DNA of 64,000 nucleotides from Odobenus rosmarus divergens (lineage: Eukaryota; Chordata; Mammalia; Carnivora; Odobenidae). The stretch is taken from positions 6,733,329-6,797,328 of the forward strand of contig NW_004450267.1 in NCBI RefSeq assembly GCF_000321225.1. The letters are read 5' to 3'. Shown here piece by piece: positions 13,401-26,000 of this stretch. Each line of letters starts with the position of its first letter. Positions within the stretch are counted from its first letter, which is position 1. A model generated the notes under the pieces. It saw nothing but the letters and a program-made list of their open reading frames with translations. It was not told the origin of the DNA and did no database searches. A program made the translations under genes and the position numbers.

Positions 13401-14587
13401 AAAAAAAAGTTTCCTCTCAGACTCTCTCCTTAAGAGTTTTGTCTCCTATCTCCTATATTCTCATGGTAATCAGAACAGAAGTTCAGGGTCACAGAAGTTG
13501 AGCAGGTGCCCCAGGGCAGCTGCCAGCTCTGGAATTAGCTCACTTCTCTGAATTCCAGCTCTTGGCTCATGTTTGGTCTTAGAAGATTTGATTCTTTACT
13601 TGCCAACTCAGCAATGCATTTAGAAATATTTTTTAAAAAATACATTATTTAGCATATTTAGTTTGTAGTGGCAGGGTTATTTGGGACAGTGCAAGACTAT
13701 TGTCTGCCTTTCTCTTTTGTTTATAGTGCACATTTTTTTCTTTTTTCCATCTTTAGCCAACCCTCCAGGGAGACCGTGTGGTTCAGTTCTAACCACGTCT
13801 TGTCTTTATGTGGCCCTTCTGTTCCTTCTGCGGGCTGTAGTGGAATTCCTTGAACTGACTAAGGACGTTCCCAGTTCCTTGAAGAAGGGCATGTTGCTGC
13901 TTCCTCAGAGACACAGCCGTATGAGCCCGAGAGGCTCAACAACCGCCAAATCTCACACTCATCTTAAGCCTGTAATTGAGTGAAATTCATTTTCTTCCTC
14001 TGCTCATGTTTACCAGCTTTAGGGTATGGGTTTTGAGTCCTTTCTACCTCCCCACGATCACTTTTATTCTAACTTCTTTTAAGAGACTAATTTCTCTCAT
14101 TGTGCCCGAGGAGAGAGAAAGCATCCTCAAACCCTTGCACCTTCTCTCTGGAGGCCAGCTTGCCTTGCAGCTCAAATAGGAAGAACAAAGGGAACATGCT
14201 GTATGGGTGGGTCTCTGGTCTCCGTAACCCAGGAGTCTCAAGTTAAACTTACGAACTTGGCGGCTGCCCCTGGAAACACCCCTCCATATCCCATTGCCAG
14301 CTGAATGTGGGCCTGGCCTGTCTGGGGCAGGGCTCCAGAGGAGCCCAGATGCCTGGGCAACTTCCCTCCCCCTTCAGGAAGTTTCTGTTAATTATCAGTT
14401 ACAGGAAACAGAATAGGAGGCATGAAAACAGCAGTTCTCAAGGGATTTGGGGAGAAAAGGGTTCCCTTAGGAAAGTTTGTCAGAATCTCTTATGGAAGAT
14501 TTTAAAATCACCCCCCCAGACCCCAATAAGTGAGCCACACTTCTGGTAGGAGGGGACCAGAGTGCGGAAATGCTGAGAACCACTGAT

Positions 14588-14880
14588 CTAGAACCGCATT
14601 GTCCAGTATTGTAGCCATTAGCCACGGGTGGCTATTGTGCTCTTGAAATACAGCTAGAATAATACTCTGGGTTTTACAGTGTAATACCAGAAAAAGAAGG
14701 CAAAGTATCTCAGTAATTTTTATATCAATTACATATTGAAATGCTACTGTTTTAAATATGTCAGGGTATGTAAAATATTTATTAAAATTAATTTCACCTG
14801 TAACTTTTTGAAATAAAATTACATATATGGCTTGCATTTGTGTCTTTCTTTACACATCTCTTAGACAGTGCTGATCTAGA
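14588..14880. repeat. Probable non-autonomous hAT-Charlie-type element
   Basis: The left end (GATCTAGAACCGCATTGTCCAG) and right end (ACAGTGCTGATCTAGAAG) are nearly inverted. The core TGTAGCCATTAGCCACGGGTGGC resembles a widespread mammalian MER element. The exact family cannot be assigned by eye. Confidence 0.5.
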
Positions 14881-15774
14881 AGATAACTTGTTCCTTTTGG
14901 GAAAGTGTGTGTGTATGTGTGTGTGTGATATTTTGAGCCCAAAACGTTGGTTTAGCCTGTAGCCTCTACTGGTCAGATGGTTGGCCAACTTTGCCTGACT
15001 CATACAGATAGAGGTGACTTCATTCATTCCCACAGAGGTTTCTCAACAGTGCCCACAGCCCCTGATCCTAGGCAGAAAGGGAAATATCATTCCCAAATGA
15101 GGAAAATAAAAATAGGTTTTTAAAGGAGCCACGCAATTGGCAATGACTTTAAATGGTCCTTGTCCTCAATGCTTTCTCTAGAAACTCGTTAAACTCCGTG
15201 CCCTCCAATTAGCACATGTATTTCATATTCACTTCCATATTAGTTTAGATATCCGGGGAAATGGCTCTTAGAATGTTCTTTTGGTGTGATCTTCAGGAGC
15301 TAGCACCCCGGCAGTGGCGGGCTCCGGCTTCCAAGCCATTTCTGGGTCATGTGCACACTTTGTCAGAGTAGCAAGACAGCCTTCTTGGGTTGGACTCGGG
15401 CATCCCACCTACCTGCTCTGACTCTGAACCCCCTGCCTTGACAAATGGCACTTGACACCACCAATGATTACCTCTGTGCCCAGTTTCCCCACAACTTTTA
15501 CAGGATCCCGACATTTTTAACCACTGTTCTCTTTGCCACCGTCTTGGGCAAAATGGCAGAAAATGACCACTTCAAAATATCCCTAATTTATAAATGTCAA
15601 ACAACAGTCCATACAAGTAAGCACCCTTTCCTTGGCACCCCTGCACGGGACATGAGGGGAAACTGGAAGGTTTCCTACAATGCACTTTGTCCTGCCCGCT
15701 GGGTACCGTGAGAGCTCAGGGACCTGGGCAGGGAGCAGGCTGCCTGGTGACTTGGGCAGGGAGCATGAACCCCT

Positions 15775-15895
15775 GTACCTCCTCTGCCTCCCGTGCAAAG
15801 TGGGGAGAATGAGAGTACCTACCTCAACGTTGGGCAAGATTGAACAAATGAGGGCATGTCGAGAGCTTACATCGATCAGTGTTTGGCATACACAC
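15775..15895 (+). repeat. MIR fragment
   Basis: Blocks resembling the MIR 3' half (GTGCAAAGTGGGGAGAATG, GTACCTACCTCAACGTTGGGC, CATCGATCAGTGTTTGGCA) occur in order. Confidence 0.55.
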
Positions 15896-15929
15896 ACATA
15901 CATGATGGCCCTTCTTTTTTTTTTAAACA

Positions 15930-16310
15930 AAATGACATCATAGTCAATTCTATTTTGAAACCTGTTGTTTTAATTCGATAATACCTGTAGAATATCTTTA
16001 TTTTATGTTACAGCATTATTCTAATACCTCAGAGCGTCCTTTCATATAGATATACTGCAACTCGTTTAATTGATCGCCTACTGCAGATTTTCAGTTTTGT
16101 TTGTTCCTTCCTTCCTTCCTTCCTTCTTCGCTGTTATAAACAATGACCTCATGAATATCAGTGCAGCTAAATTGTCCACATTCTTGAGTATTTCCTTAGC
16201 ATGAATAGTCAAAGAAAACAGAATCACTGCCTCAAACCTGTTTATATTCTAAGGTTTTGATAATATGGCCAAATCCTTCACAGGTGTTCCAGAATTATGC
16301 ATGTCCCCAC
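15930..16310 (-). repeat. Old LINE-1-like fragment, antisense
   Basis: TGAAACCTGTTG, TTATAAACAATGACCTCATGAA and TATTTCCTTAGCATGAATAG match diverged antisense LINE-1 ORF2. A TTCC tetranucleotide run at 16104-16126 lies inside it. Confidence 0.6.
16104..16126 (+). repeat. TTCC microsatellite
   Basis: About five and a half consecutive TTCC units. Confidence 0.9.
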
Positions 16311-16758
16311 CCCCACCCGCTGCCAGCAAGAGTAGGTGTCAGGGTGGAGAGCTGCTAGCTTTTACCCTCCTACCACACAGAAAACACAGTTCACAACCTT
16401 GACACTTGGAAGTGCTTCCTTCCCTGCGCTCACACCTGACCTGCACCCCCCACGCCCCTCTCTGAGCCTGCCCAGACGCCTAAGCTTCAGATGCTCGCCC
16501 CTGAGCCCCACACCAGTCTCCTAGTGGTTTTCATCATTTATTCTACTTCCTATAAAATGCAGTCCTACCTGGTATTGTTGCTTCATAATTTCTCCCACTG
16601 CATTGTCAGAATAATTCCCATGGGGAAAAAAAAGAAAGATGAAATTATTCGACCTGAATCCACTTCTTTATTGATACATCCGCTCTTGGCTTTTCTGAAG
16701 GTTTCCTTCTCTTTCAGAAGCCAGCAAGCTCTCACTGATCCATTTTCTTGTGTTTCAG

Positions 16759-17046
16759 CTGCTGAAAGAAACAGTTGGCCAGAAAGTAACACTGAATCCC
16801 ACATAGAAAACGTCACCTTTGATCAGAACCAAATGGACTTTTCCACAGTGGTCTCCAAGGAGGGTGTGAGGACTCAGACCCCCAGAGAGAACCACACTTC
16901 TTCAGATGCTCCAGAAAACTTTGCTCCACAAACTGAAGCAGCAGATGCTGGAGGAAGAAACGACTCTTCCGGGAAGACAAATTTCACCATTTCCCCCATC
17001 GGGGCTGACACAGCAACAGCTCTGACTTCCCAGAGCATCACCATAG
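16759..17046 (+). CDS. HEG1: HEG1 coding exon (provisional exon 2), mucin-like
   Basis: The acceptor follows a pyrimidine-rich tract ending TTTCAG and the donor is GTGAGG. The exon is 288 nt, starts and ends in phase 1, and encodes 96 residues rich in Ser, Thr, Asn and Glu with no cysteine. Four N-glycosylation sequons are visible (NVT, NHT, NDS, NFT). It is the first coding exon I can support; the open frame also runs upstream to 16491, but that part lies before the acceptor and is read as intron. Identity rests on position, phase and composition. I cannot align it residue by residue from memory. Confidence 0.85.
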
Positions 17047-20000
17047 GTGAGGTTGTGCCAGAGATGGCCCGTTTCATGCATGTATGTCCCCTCCTGGAAA
17101 ACGAAGTTTCTGTGTCTCTCTCTTCCCCAGCCTAAGCCCTGGTGCCCATCCAAGGGTCCTGGGCTGTGGGTCGGACCTGTGGCTTCGACTCCCTCTGTGG
17201 CACGCTGTGATTAACTGAGTTAGCAGTGTAGACCACGTGAGGGTGCAGATTTGCCTGGAGGCCTGAGCAGCCCCATGGAATTGACATTCCGTGGCCAGAC
17301 TGAATCCCAGCGACACCAGTGACCGTGCCACACACCACAGTCTCAGAGGTACCGGGTCTGGTCCAGTGGGCCGTACAGCTGTGTCTGTGTGCACGTCGCT
17401 CCAGTGGTGGTTTCTGCGTCAACCTGCACAGCTCAGTGGCTTGGCACTTTTCGCAAAAGGTTTCAAGAGGGGCTGGGGCTAGATGGGCAAGATTTGACTG
17501 AGGAAGGGAAGACAAAGAAAACTGGCACCAATTAGGTACCTACTGCATACCAACACATCTGTTCCCTCAATTCTCACAGCAAGCCAGTGAGGTCATATTA
17601 TCCTCATTTTAGGAATTTGGAAACTGGAGGTAGGGAAGTTAATTAATCTGAGATGTCTAGGTCAAACAGCTAATAGGTTTTAGAGTTGGGATTTGAGCCT
17701 CTCTGTGTATCTGAGCAAGGTGGGAAGGGTAGCTGAGGAGCGGGATGCACAGACCATGTGAGAAAAGAAGAGAAGCTTGGTCTCTTTGTGGGGCGGGAAG
17801 GCCAGCAGCTTCCCATGGGGAGGGTGTCGGTCACACATGGAGGAGAGGACAGTTGTGTGGATGGGGTTAGGGGCAGTCATGGAGGACTTTGAAAACCAGG
17901 CAGTTTAGATTTGGTGTGGTAGGAAGAGTCACCAAAGGTTTTTGAACAAGGCAGTGACATGATCAAAGGGAATTTGGGGAAGATTCAGCTGGCAGGCAGG
18001 TAGAAGACGTCTGGGGTGGGAGATGGGGCAGAGTCAGGGGGACCACCCAGGCAGATGCCGGGTGCTAAGACCCATGGCCTGGTGGCCTCAGAGGCAGAGA
18101 GGAAGGGATTGGTAAAGACTCTTCACAAAGGAAAATGGATACAACTTGGTAACAGCCTAAAAGTAGAGGATGAAGCCATCAAAGATGACCCCATGGTCTC
18201 ACGAGCTAGTTCCGGAACGTTGGGTTGAGGGACTCAATTCTATAAAGAGTACAAGTGACAGTATTTTATGTTCCATTCATGAGTGATGGACAGAGAGCTT
18301 AGAACTGCACAGGATGCTGCCTGGGTGTGTTGGTCATGCAGATATTAGAAATTTTGTTTATGTTGACTTCAGGTTAAGTCTGAGACCAGCTTTGTGGAAT
18401 GTGAGTGACGAGTCATGGTGATCAGAATCGGATCTTTAGTTCCATATCGTCTGATACGTAGCTCCATTGCGCCCCTTTTATAATAACTTGACCGCTACAA
18501 ATGCTGTCTTTGTTGGGGAGATCTAAACACAGGCTTTGTCTTGGTTTGCCGTCTCGCATTCGGGAGTGAATTTTTCGCAGAATGAATAATTGCTCCTCAT
18601 TTCTCCTCAGAGAGGTCAGAGGCGAGCCCACTACCCGTTACTCAGACATTTGGAAGTCTGCTGGTGGAACTGTAATTGTTGCCATCTGCTTTCAGCTTTG
18701 GGAATGCCTCACTTGCCATCCAGCTCAAGGTCCGAAGGAAGAACTGCCCCTCCGCACACGGAGAGCACAACATCCCCGGGTTCCCTGGCGAGAGGAGAGG
18801 GGCTCCCGGAAGAAGTGACCGTGCACAGCCAAGTGGCTGCTACTTGGGTTTTAGGCCCGTCCCCTCTTCCTGCTCTGGAGGTAGGAGAAGGGAAGAGAAA
18901 CGCCTCAGGACCGGCTTTCTCCTGGCTGCCTTTCTCCAGGACGCCGGCTTACTCCCCTCCCTCAGAGCCCTCCTCGGGTGAGTGTCCCTATCCAGCCTCC
19001 CTCGCGGAAGCCATCCAGAATAGAAGTAGGAGATGCGCACAGCTCGCTAGTAACACCCCTGTCGCGGGGCCTGAGGGGAAAAGACATTAAGGACAAATGT
19101 GAAGTATTTAGGGGCAGAAGTACCATCTGTACAATGTATTTTCGTCCTGAAGTCCATCTTTAGAATATGTTTTCTTTAACTGCGTGAAGACGAACTTGAG
19201 AGTTGGTCTGGTGGCTGCTCTAGGCCCTTTGTGTCCACCAACCCCTGCTTGTCCCCCCTTGCCCCACGTGCACGCAGTGTTGTTGGTGTGTCTCCTTGCA
19301 CAAGAGGCCATGCTCTGGGGTGAGTGCAAGGGTGAGCGTTGTGTCATTTGATTAGGAGTTAGATTTGTGTTTCTTCATCATTGCAAAATCGTTTCTTGCA
19401 ATGGCAAAGATAGCATAGATAGGCATTTTTCTAGGTATCATTAAAAAAAAACAACAAACCCACAGTGCCGGTGTTTGCAAGGCTGCGGCGGTGGAGGACT
19501 CGCCTCTCTGCCTCCTCAGCATCTAGTCATCAGCTAGGGCCCCACGCAGGCATTCCGTTCCAGCAAGCCTGTTCTCAACCCTCTAAGCCTCCGTGCTGTC
19601 CACCACGTCACCCTAGGGTATCCAGCACCCGCCTACCCAGAGGGACTGTGATCCTCTCAAGGACACAGGCTGTGTCTGTCACTCCTCTCAGGTTCCCTGC
19701 CATCCCAGGACAAGGTACAGTTGGTAAGTAATGGGGATTAGCATGTGCCCCAACATCACAAGGCTCCTCCAGCCGCGGGCCAAAGAGAATGCTGGACACT
19801 CTGCCTGCCTTTTCTCTTCTCTGAGTTTTATTCAGAGTCCGTGCATGTTGTGTGTGTTTTCGTCCACATGCCTGAGGAAGCAGGACAGAGAAGGCTGGAA
19901 ATATTCTTGGAAATAGAGGTTAGGTTGCTTCCTAAATTGCCATTTCCAAGTTTTCATAGGTTGGGGATTTAGGGGTACTTTGAAAGACCAGAGGTTTGGG

Positions 20001-23000
20001 TTTATGTCACCAAAGCATGAACCTGGACGTCCTTTCTGGAATGCCTATTTAAAGCAGCCAATTCCTCCTTTATGTACTCTGTATACAGTTTCTGCTGGCT
20101 AGGTATGTATATAACTTATGATTCATGTTTTTGGAGATTCCTTTTAAGATTATTCTTAAACATTGGTTAGATTGGATAAAAGCTATGAGCCTATTTCTAG
20201 CTTCAAAGTTCTGTGGTTCAGTGATTTACAACCAACTTTACTAAGTGGTAGAAAGGAAGCATTTTCTAGGAAGCTACACTTTCATTCTGGTCAAGGTCAT
20301 TTAATATTTATAATTTAAACTCAACCCACTACTGTGGTTTGTATTTTGAAAATCAGCCTGTGTTTCTAACTTTACTGGACTTGGTTCTGTTGTCACCTAG
20401 ATTTTTCAACATTAAAAAAATTAGTTGGCCCTCAAGTTCCTTGAGCATTTGTCCTTTTAGAACCTTATACTTACACTTTTAGTTTTTGAAGAGTTCTGCC
20501 ATATCTTTCCTACTCCTTGAATCTTTCGCTGAGCATTTCTCTTCCTTTTTACTGACCTGGGTATTCTGTGCTAGGTCGAGGCCCACCTCCCTCATGGGTA
20601 GCCAGGAGTTAGGCGCGTCCAAAAACTAGATGCTAGGGCTCAAGGTGCTGTTAAATGAGGGAATGTTAAATGACCCATATGGGTCTAGCCTGCCAGCCTG
20701 CCCCCTCCCTGCAGAGACCTGAAGTCACATGGGAAACACAGTTCTGCTTTTACTTTTAAAGCTGGGCTAGTAACTGCTCACCTGCTAACCAGAGCTCTGG
20801 TATACCTCCTACCCGCCCTTTAAATCTAGATCCCGAGACCTTACTATCTCTGCCTGAGCCTGACGGTGTGAGCACTGAGAGCCGGCAGCCCTTGCCCCAG
20901 GCAGACCTGGAGGTGCCTTGCCCAGCTCACACTCCGTAGAAGGGAAGCAAAGTGGGGGGCGGGGTGGGGGGGCACCTGTTGACACTTGGACACTCCATCC
21001 ACCAGTAAATGTGACCCAGCGAAAGTGCTGACACTTAGACCAGTCAGATGAGCTGTGCTCCCCTCAAAGTGAGCTTTTGCATGGCCACCGGGAGCCTGGC
21101 CTGGGGAGGATGGGGCTCCCTAGGAGAAACATGAAAGGATTAGACTAGATGATCCTAAAGATCCTTTCCAGCCCCATCCTCTGTTATTCCAAACACATCC
21201 AGCCTTGGTACTCTGTGCTCCTGTCCCTCCTCACTGTGCTACAAAGAAACAGGCATGCAGCACAATCTCATCTGAGGCCTGGCTAGCCAGGCTTTCCCTG
21301 CTCCCCAAAATAAATCATATGCCAGGAATGTATGCCTTAAAGCAGGTATAGGCCCAGACCGCTAAATCAGATTTTTAAAGAAGAGATCAGAAGCCATTTG
21401 AAATTATTTTTCTTGCTGCTTTATACCTTTCTGTCCTTTCTGTATGTTCCGTAAGGACCATGTACTCTTTGATCATTGGGGGAAAAATAAAGCAACTAAC
21501 AGGGAAAAAGTTCTCTTTTGAAGGCAGAAAGAGATATGTATATGTTGAATTGTGTGAGAATGGCTACAGTTGAGCACTAAATTTAGTCCTGAGCTTCCTG
21601 GAAACCAGGGCACAAAGGGAAACTGGGTGGGGCGTGAGACCATTGTCAGATAAAGTAAGCATACAATTTCATCCATAGGCATGAGTGTGTTGCAGGCCGT
21701 GAATTCTAAGACGACTGTTTATGTAAGGAATGTTGAGAATCGTAGTAGAAAATGCCGCCAATTGCTGTTTTGAGGGAATTGTGCTAATGTTCTTTAAAAG
21801 GCGATATTTTATATAGATTCTCAGTAGGAGCTCAGGGTGTAATAATGGATCTCAACTCATGAAAGTATTTCTATGGGTAGCTGAGCCAATGTGGTCCAGG
21901 TAAATTGCTTTGTGGTGATTTCACTTTGTAAAGGAAGAGAGGATAAATAACTCAGGAGATTGTAGCTTTAGCATATCTTTCTCAACTATCAGGTGCCTCA
22001 AGTAGATTTTTGGCAGGTTCTGGACAGCAGTCAAGCCAAGGTTGAGCATTCACTGCATGCTTGAGGTTCCAGCATTTTGTGTTGGGATTGGAGAGTGACC
22101 CATATACTTTTACCAGATGGGTGGGCATTCTTTCTACCTCCTGTTATAAAGATTAGGGAACTTGGCTTGTTTCTGCTCCCAAATGGATGGTCTTCCCATT
22201 TTTGATTGGGTGCTTCAAGGGTAGAAATGAGCAAGGGACGGCAGTTATTAAATAACCCATATTGCTGGCCCGTTGATTAGAAACATGGTAAATTTCCCCC
22301 TAGATATTCAGCAGGGAGAATAGTATAAGTGGTGACTACAGATGAGTTTGACCAACCATTCTCTCCTTTTGTTAAGAGGTACCACTTGTATAGAAGTATT
22401 CACTACTTCATAGCTTTACTGTGAGGATTCAGTGAGATTATGTATATCAGGTACTTACTTAGCACAACATATAAGGTTGTATGTAAGATACTGGCACATC
22501 GTACTTGGTCGGTAAATGGCAGCTTTTAATATTGACTGTGAGATGATGAAGCAGTGTTCCACAGAGTCTTGGTCAGGGACAACATAGCCATTGTCCTTTT
22601 GTGGTTTTCAGTGTTTGTGACTTCTGTAACTGTATTTCTGTGGCCATTGATTTGCTATACAGGTATTCAGGCTGAGTCCAATATAACTGTCACTGTACAG
22701 TGAGTCGATGAAATAATGCAGTTGGCTAGGAATAAAAGTGCTTTGAAAGAGCACCCAGCAACTGATGAGGTTGTAATTTGGCAGATTTAGATGATGACTC
22801 TAATGACATTAGGCCTGAGAAGCTAAGTGGTTAGTGAGGATTTGGGGCATATCTATATTCTGCATTCCTTTTTTTATACTAATGGATTTTTATTTGTTTG
22901 GTTTTTAAGTAAGGGTGTGTTTAAATAGGCTAGGACTCTATTTTGGGGTCCAGTCTATTTTTTTTGTTTCAATTACTAGTTGTGTGGATTGCTTGCGTCT

Positions 23001-26000
23001 TCATTTTGCTTTCCTTAAGGCCCAGTGAGCAGGGCTGTAGGCTGTGTTCTAGGTATAGCTGGTTCCATGGTTTGTACAAGAGTAAGAGGAACCTTTGTGT
23101 TTCCTGTGCTCACTCTCTCTCTAATTATATTTGATATTTATTTGTGCTTTTGGTCACAACTGCACATAGGACTGGTCTTCAAGGGACCTTTTTTTTTTTT
23201 TTTAAGATTTTATTTATTTATCTATTTGACAGAGAGAGAGAGATAGTGAGAGCAGGAACACAAGCAGGGGGGAGTGGGAGAGGGAGAAGCAGGCCTCCTG
23301 CTGAGCAGGGAGCTGGATACGGGGCTCGATCCCAGGACCCTGGGATCACGACCTGAGCCGAAGGCAGACGCTTAACGACCGAGCCACCCAGGCGCCCCAA
23401 GGGACCTTTTTTTTTTAAGATTTTATTTATCCATTTGAGAGAGAGAGTGAAAGCAGGGGGAGGAGCAGAGGGAGAGGGAGAAGGAAGGGGGAAAGAATCT
23501 CAAGCAAACTCTTCACTGAGCATGGAGCCTGATGTGGGGCTCAGTCTTGTGACCCTGAGATCAGGTCCAGAACCAAAACCAAGAGTCGAGCACTCAACCG
23601 ACTGAGCCACTCAGGCTCCCCTTTAAGGGACCATTTATAATGAGAACTTAATTCTTCCCTTTCTAGGTCATAAATAACAGCTTGAAACCTTTCATTACAA
23701 AGGAATAGAGTACTTTTTATTATTTTTGGCTTAAAAAGAAACATGTTTTTTCTTGCCTTTGGATCTTGCCGGCCATGTTTCTTCCCACTCACCATGCTTT
23801 CCTGTTTATTCCTGTTTGGAATGAGGACGTCAGTGTGCCCTTCCGGAGGCCAGTTCTCAGGGTGTCCTTTGGAAAGTCCTTTGTGGAAGAGAGCCATCAG
23901 CAAGCCACCTTACTTCTGTGGAACAGACTGCATATTTTTACCAAAATGGCCTATACATCAATTTTTGAGGTTCTTGACAATTAATCCAGTGTCTGCCATC
24001 CTTTTCATCAGAAAAAGTGTTCCCTACCTGGAGTTCTTGATCTCCCAACGGTCCACTGCAGTCGTACGTAAGCTTGAGAGCCGGTCTCCAAAGCCTAATG
24101 AGGCTGACTATAATAATGGAGCCTGTTCACTTTTGGATGGAATTAAATAAATCAGTGGGGGTAACATTGAGCATCTCCTGCTGACTAGAAGCTCTGTTAC
24201 TTCTTAAATGTGGTTCAGTTAATAGTCTTTCAAAACATCAGGTTTATGTGGCCATGAGGTGGGAATAATAAAGAATACAGAATCCTTGATGGGGACAAGG
24301 CCTGGAATGATTGCTCTAGGCTAGTATTATTCCCACTGTGGTCTGCAGAGCCCTGGCCTCCCCAGGGGTGACCTGGGGGCTGGGGTCCTGGAAACGCCTT
24401 ACTTTTATTCATTTATATATATGGGTTTTAATCTATAATAGCATTTGAACAAAAGGGTTATATTACTAAAATAAAACAAAACAAAAGCCTGTACCTTATC
24501 ACAATGGCCTATCCCTGTATAATCTCTAAGCTGGAATTCCAGAGTAGAACTTTTTTCCTTCCTCTATAAAAACCAAGGCAAAGAATGTCTAGAGGCTTTC
24601 TTCCATCTTCCTTTCACCTAGAGCCAAAGCTTTCCATTGTGCTTGGTGCAGGACCTTACCGCTTCTTAGCTTAGCTCTATAAGAATCAGCCCGGGAAGAG
24701 AGAATGTCGGATGTGTTTGTCTGTATTTAGGTCCACATCATCTAGATTTATCCAACAAAATGTAATAAGCATTATTTGTATCTAGATACATCCCTGATTT
24801 TCTTAAACCCTTGAGTAGTCTTAAAGCATATTTTCTTCTATTTTAGCTTCTGGAAGCACAGAGGTGCTAAACAACTCCACTGTTCTCCCAAGTGCCTTGG
24901 CGAGTCGGACAGAAAGTATGCATGTTGCCACCACGCTCCCCAGTGGTGTCCCAGGGATGCTCCAGTCCTTAACCATCAGTCTGCGGCCTCTAAATGAGAC
25001 AGAGAGTTTCCTCAAGGACTCCGAAATTGCCCGGACTTCAGTATCAGCCCATTCTTCACACTTTGAGGCAGGGTTGCAAAGAAACAGTGAAGTAATCAGG
25101 AATCCGGGGAATGGGGGATTCATCGAGCCGTCCACAGAAAATGGATTTGGCCTTACATCTTCCAGGGTCTCCGTGGGATTCTGGCAAAATGATTCCCCAA
25201 GTAAGTATTTAATCTTCACTTGATTTATTATGGACATTTAAAAACTGTTGGATTGTCTTGAAAGATGGCTTCAAGACCATTTTCCATCTCAAAAAAAAAG
25301 AAGGGAAAAGCTGTGTTCTTAGCTAGTGCCATCTCCTTTATCTGGTATACCACATTTTGATTTTCATCCTTATGAGAACACTGTGAAGTTCGTCAGAAGG
25401 CATCACGCCTCCTGCTTTTTTATAGGCGAGGAAACTGAGGCTCAGAGGGTTGAAGAAGTGAGGGCGCGGTCCTGTCGTCCGTTCCCAGCAGAGTCGAGAG
25501 CTCGGCCTTGGAGCTGGTGTTGTGGGTGGCCTCTTACCACCTGTGGGATTGTGCTCAGTGAGAGCTGGCCTGCTCTTTCAGACCGCCCGGGGTTCGTTTA
25601 TGTACAGATCATTCTCCCAAATAAAACGTGCAAATAGAAATATATTCCCCCAAAGTCATTGTTCATTTCAGTATACGCCCTCCAGTTTATTTTTGGTTTG
25701 CTGTACTTAAAATTTTGAATTACCTTTATTAATAATGGAATTGCTTGAGAAGAATGCTTCTGAGCAAGCACTGTATGTAGGCACAGCATATTTGTTGGAC
25801 GTAACACACTCCGTCCTTTGACCACTTTGGGGGAAAGAGAATAAAACACCCAAGCCTGTAAGCTACTCTTTCTCTTTAAAAGCTCCCTCCTTCACCAATG
25901 CTTCTTTTTAGTATTGCTATCCTATTGACCCTGAAGAGATTCGAAATAATTATTCAAACTACGAAAGTGCCTGTCAGGTTACACATGTAATAAATACTGT

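Larger units (their letters stand above)
1..16758 (+). other. HEG1: 3' part of HEG1 intron 1 (inferred)
   Basis: I see no supported coding exon, CpG-island promoter or RNA gene here. Recognisable content is MIR elements, LINE-1 fragments on the opposite strand, three CanSINEs, a probable DNA-transposon remnant and simple repeats, each listed separately. Stretches such as 1-860, 1020-2000, 2370-3500, 4020-5920, 6700-7870, 8070-9620, 9780-10320, 13410-14580 and 14880-15770 hold no feature I can name. An unrecognised small mucin exon cannot be excluded, because a symmetric phase-1 exon would leave no frame clue. Confidence 0.7.
18978..24846 (+). other. HEG1: HEG1 intron (5.9 kb)
   Basis: It holds a G-rich run at 20952-20974, an L3/CR1-like fragment near 21119-21190, a MIR fragment near 22385-22520 and two stacked CanSINEs at 23181-23632. 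The stretches 18980-20940, 21200-22380, 22530-23180 and 23640-24840 look like ordinary unique or highly decayed intron sequence. Confidence 0.8.

Noticed and set aside
16491..16758. Open frame continuing upstream of the first recognised exon
   Set aside because: It lies before a good polypyrimidine tract and AG, and its translation is not Ser/Thr-rich or HEG1-like.
19465..19740. Reading frame with AG before and GTAAGT after, candidate exon
   Set aside because: Its translation is Arg/Pro-rich and unlike HEG1, and the end of the segment resembles a decayed MIR/L2 3' end; no consistent phase-1 acceptor was found.
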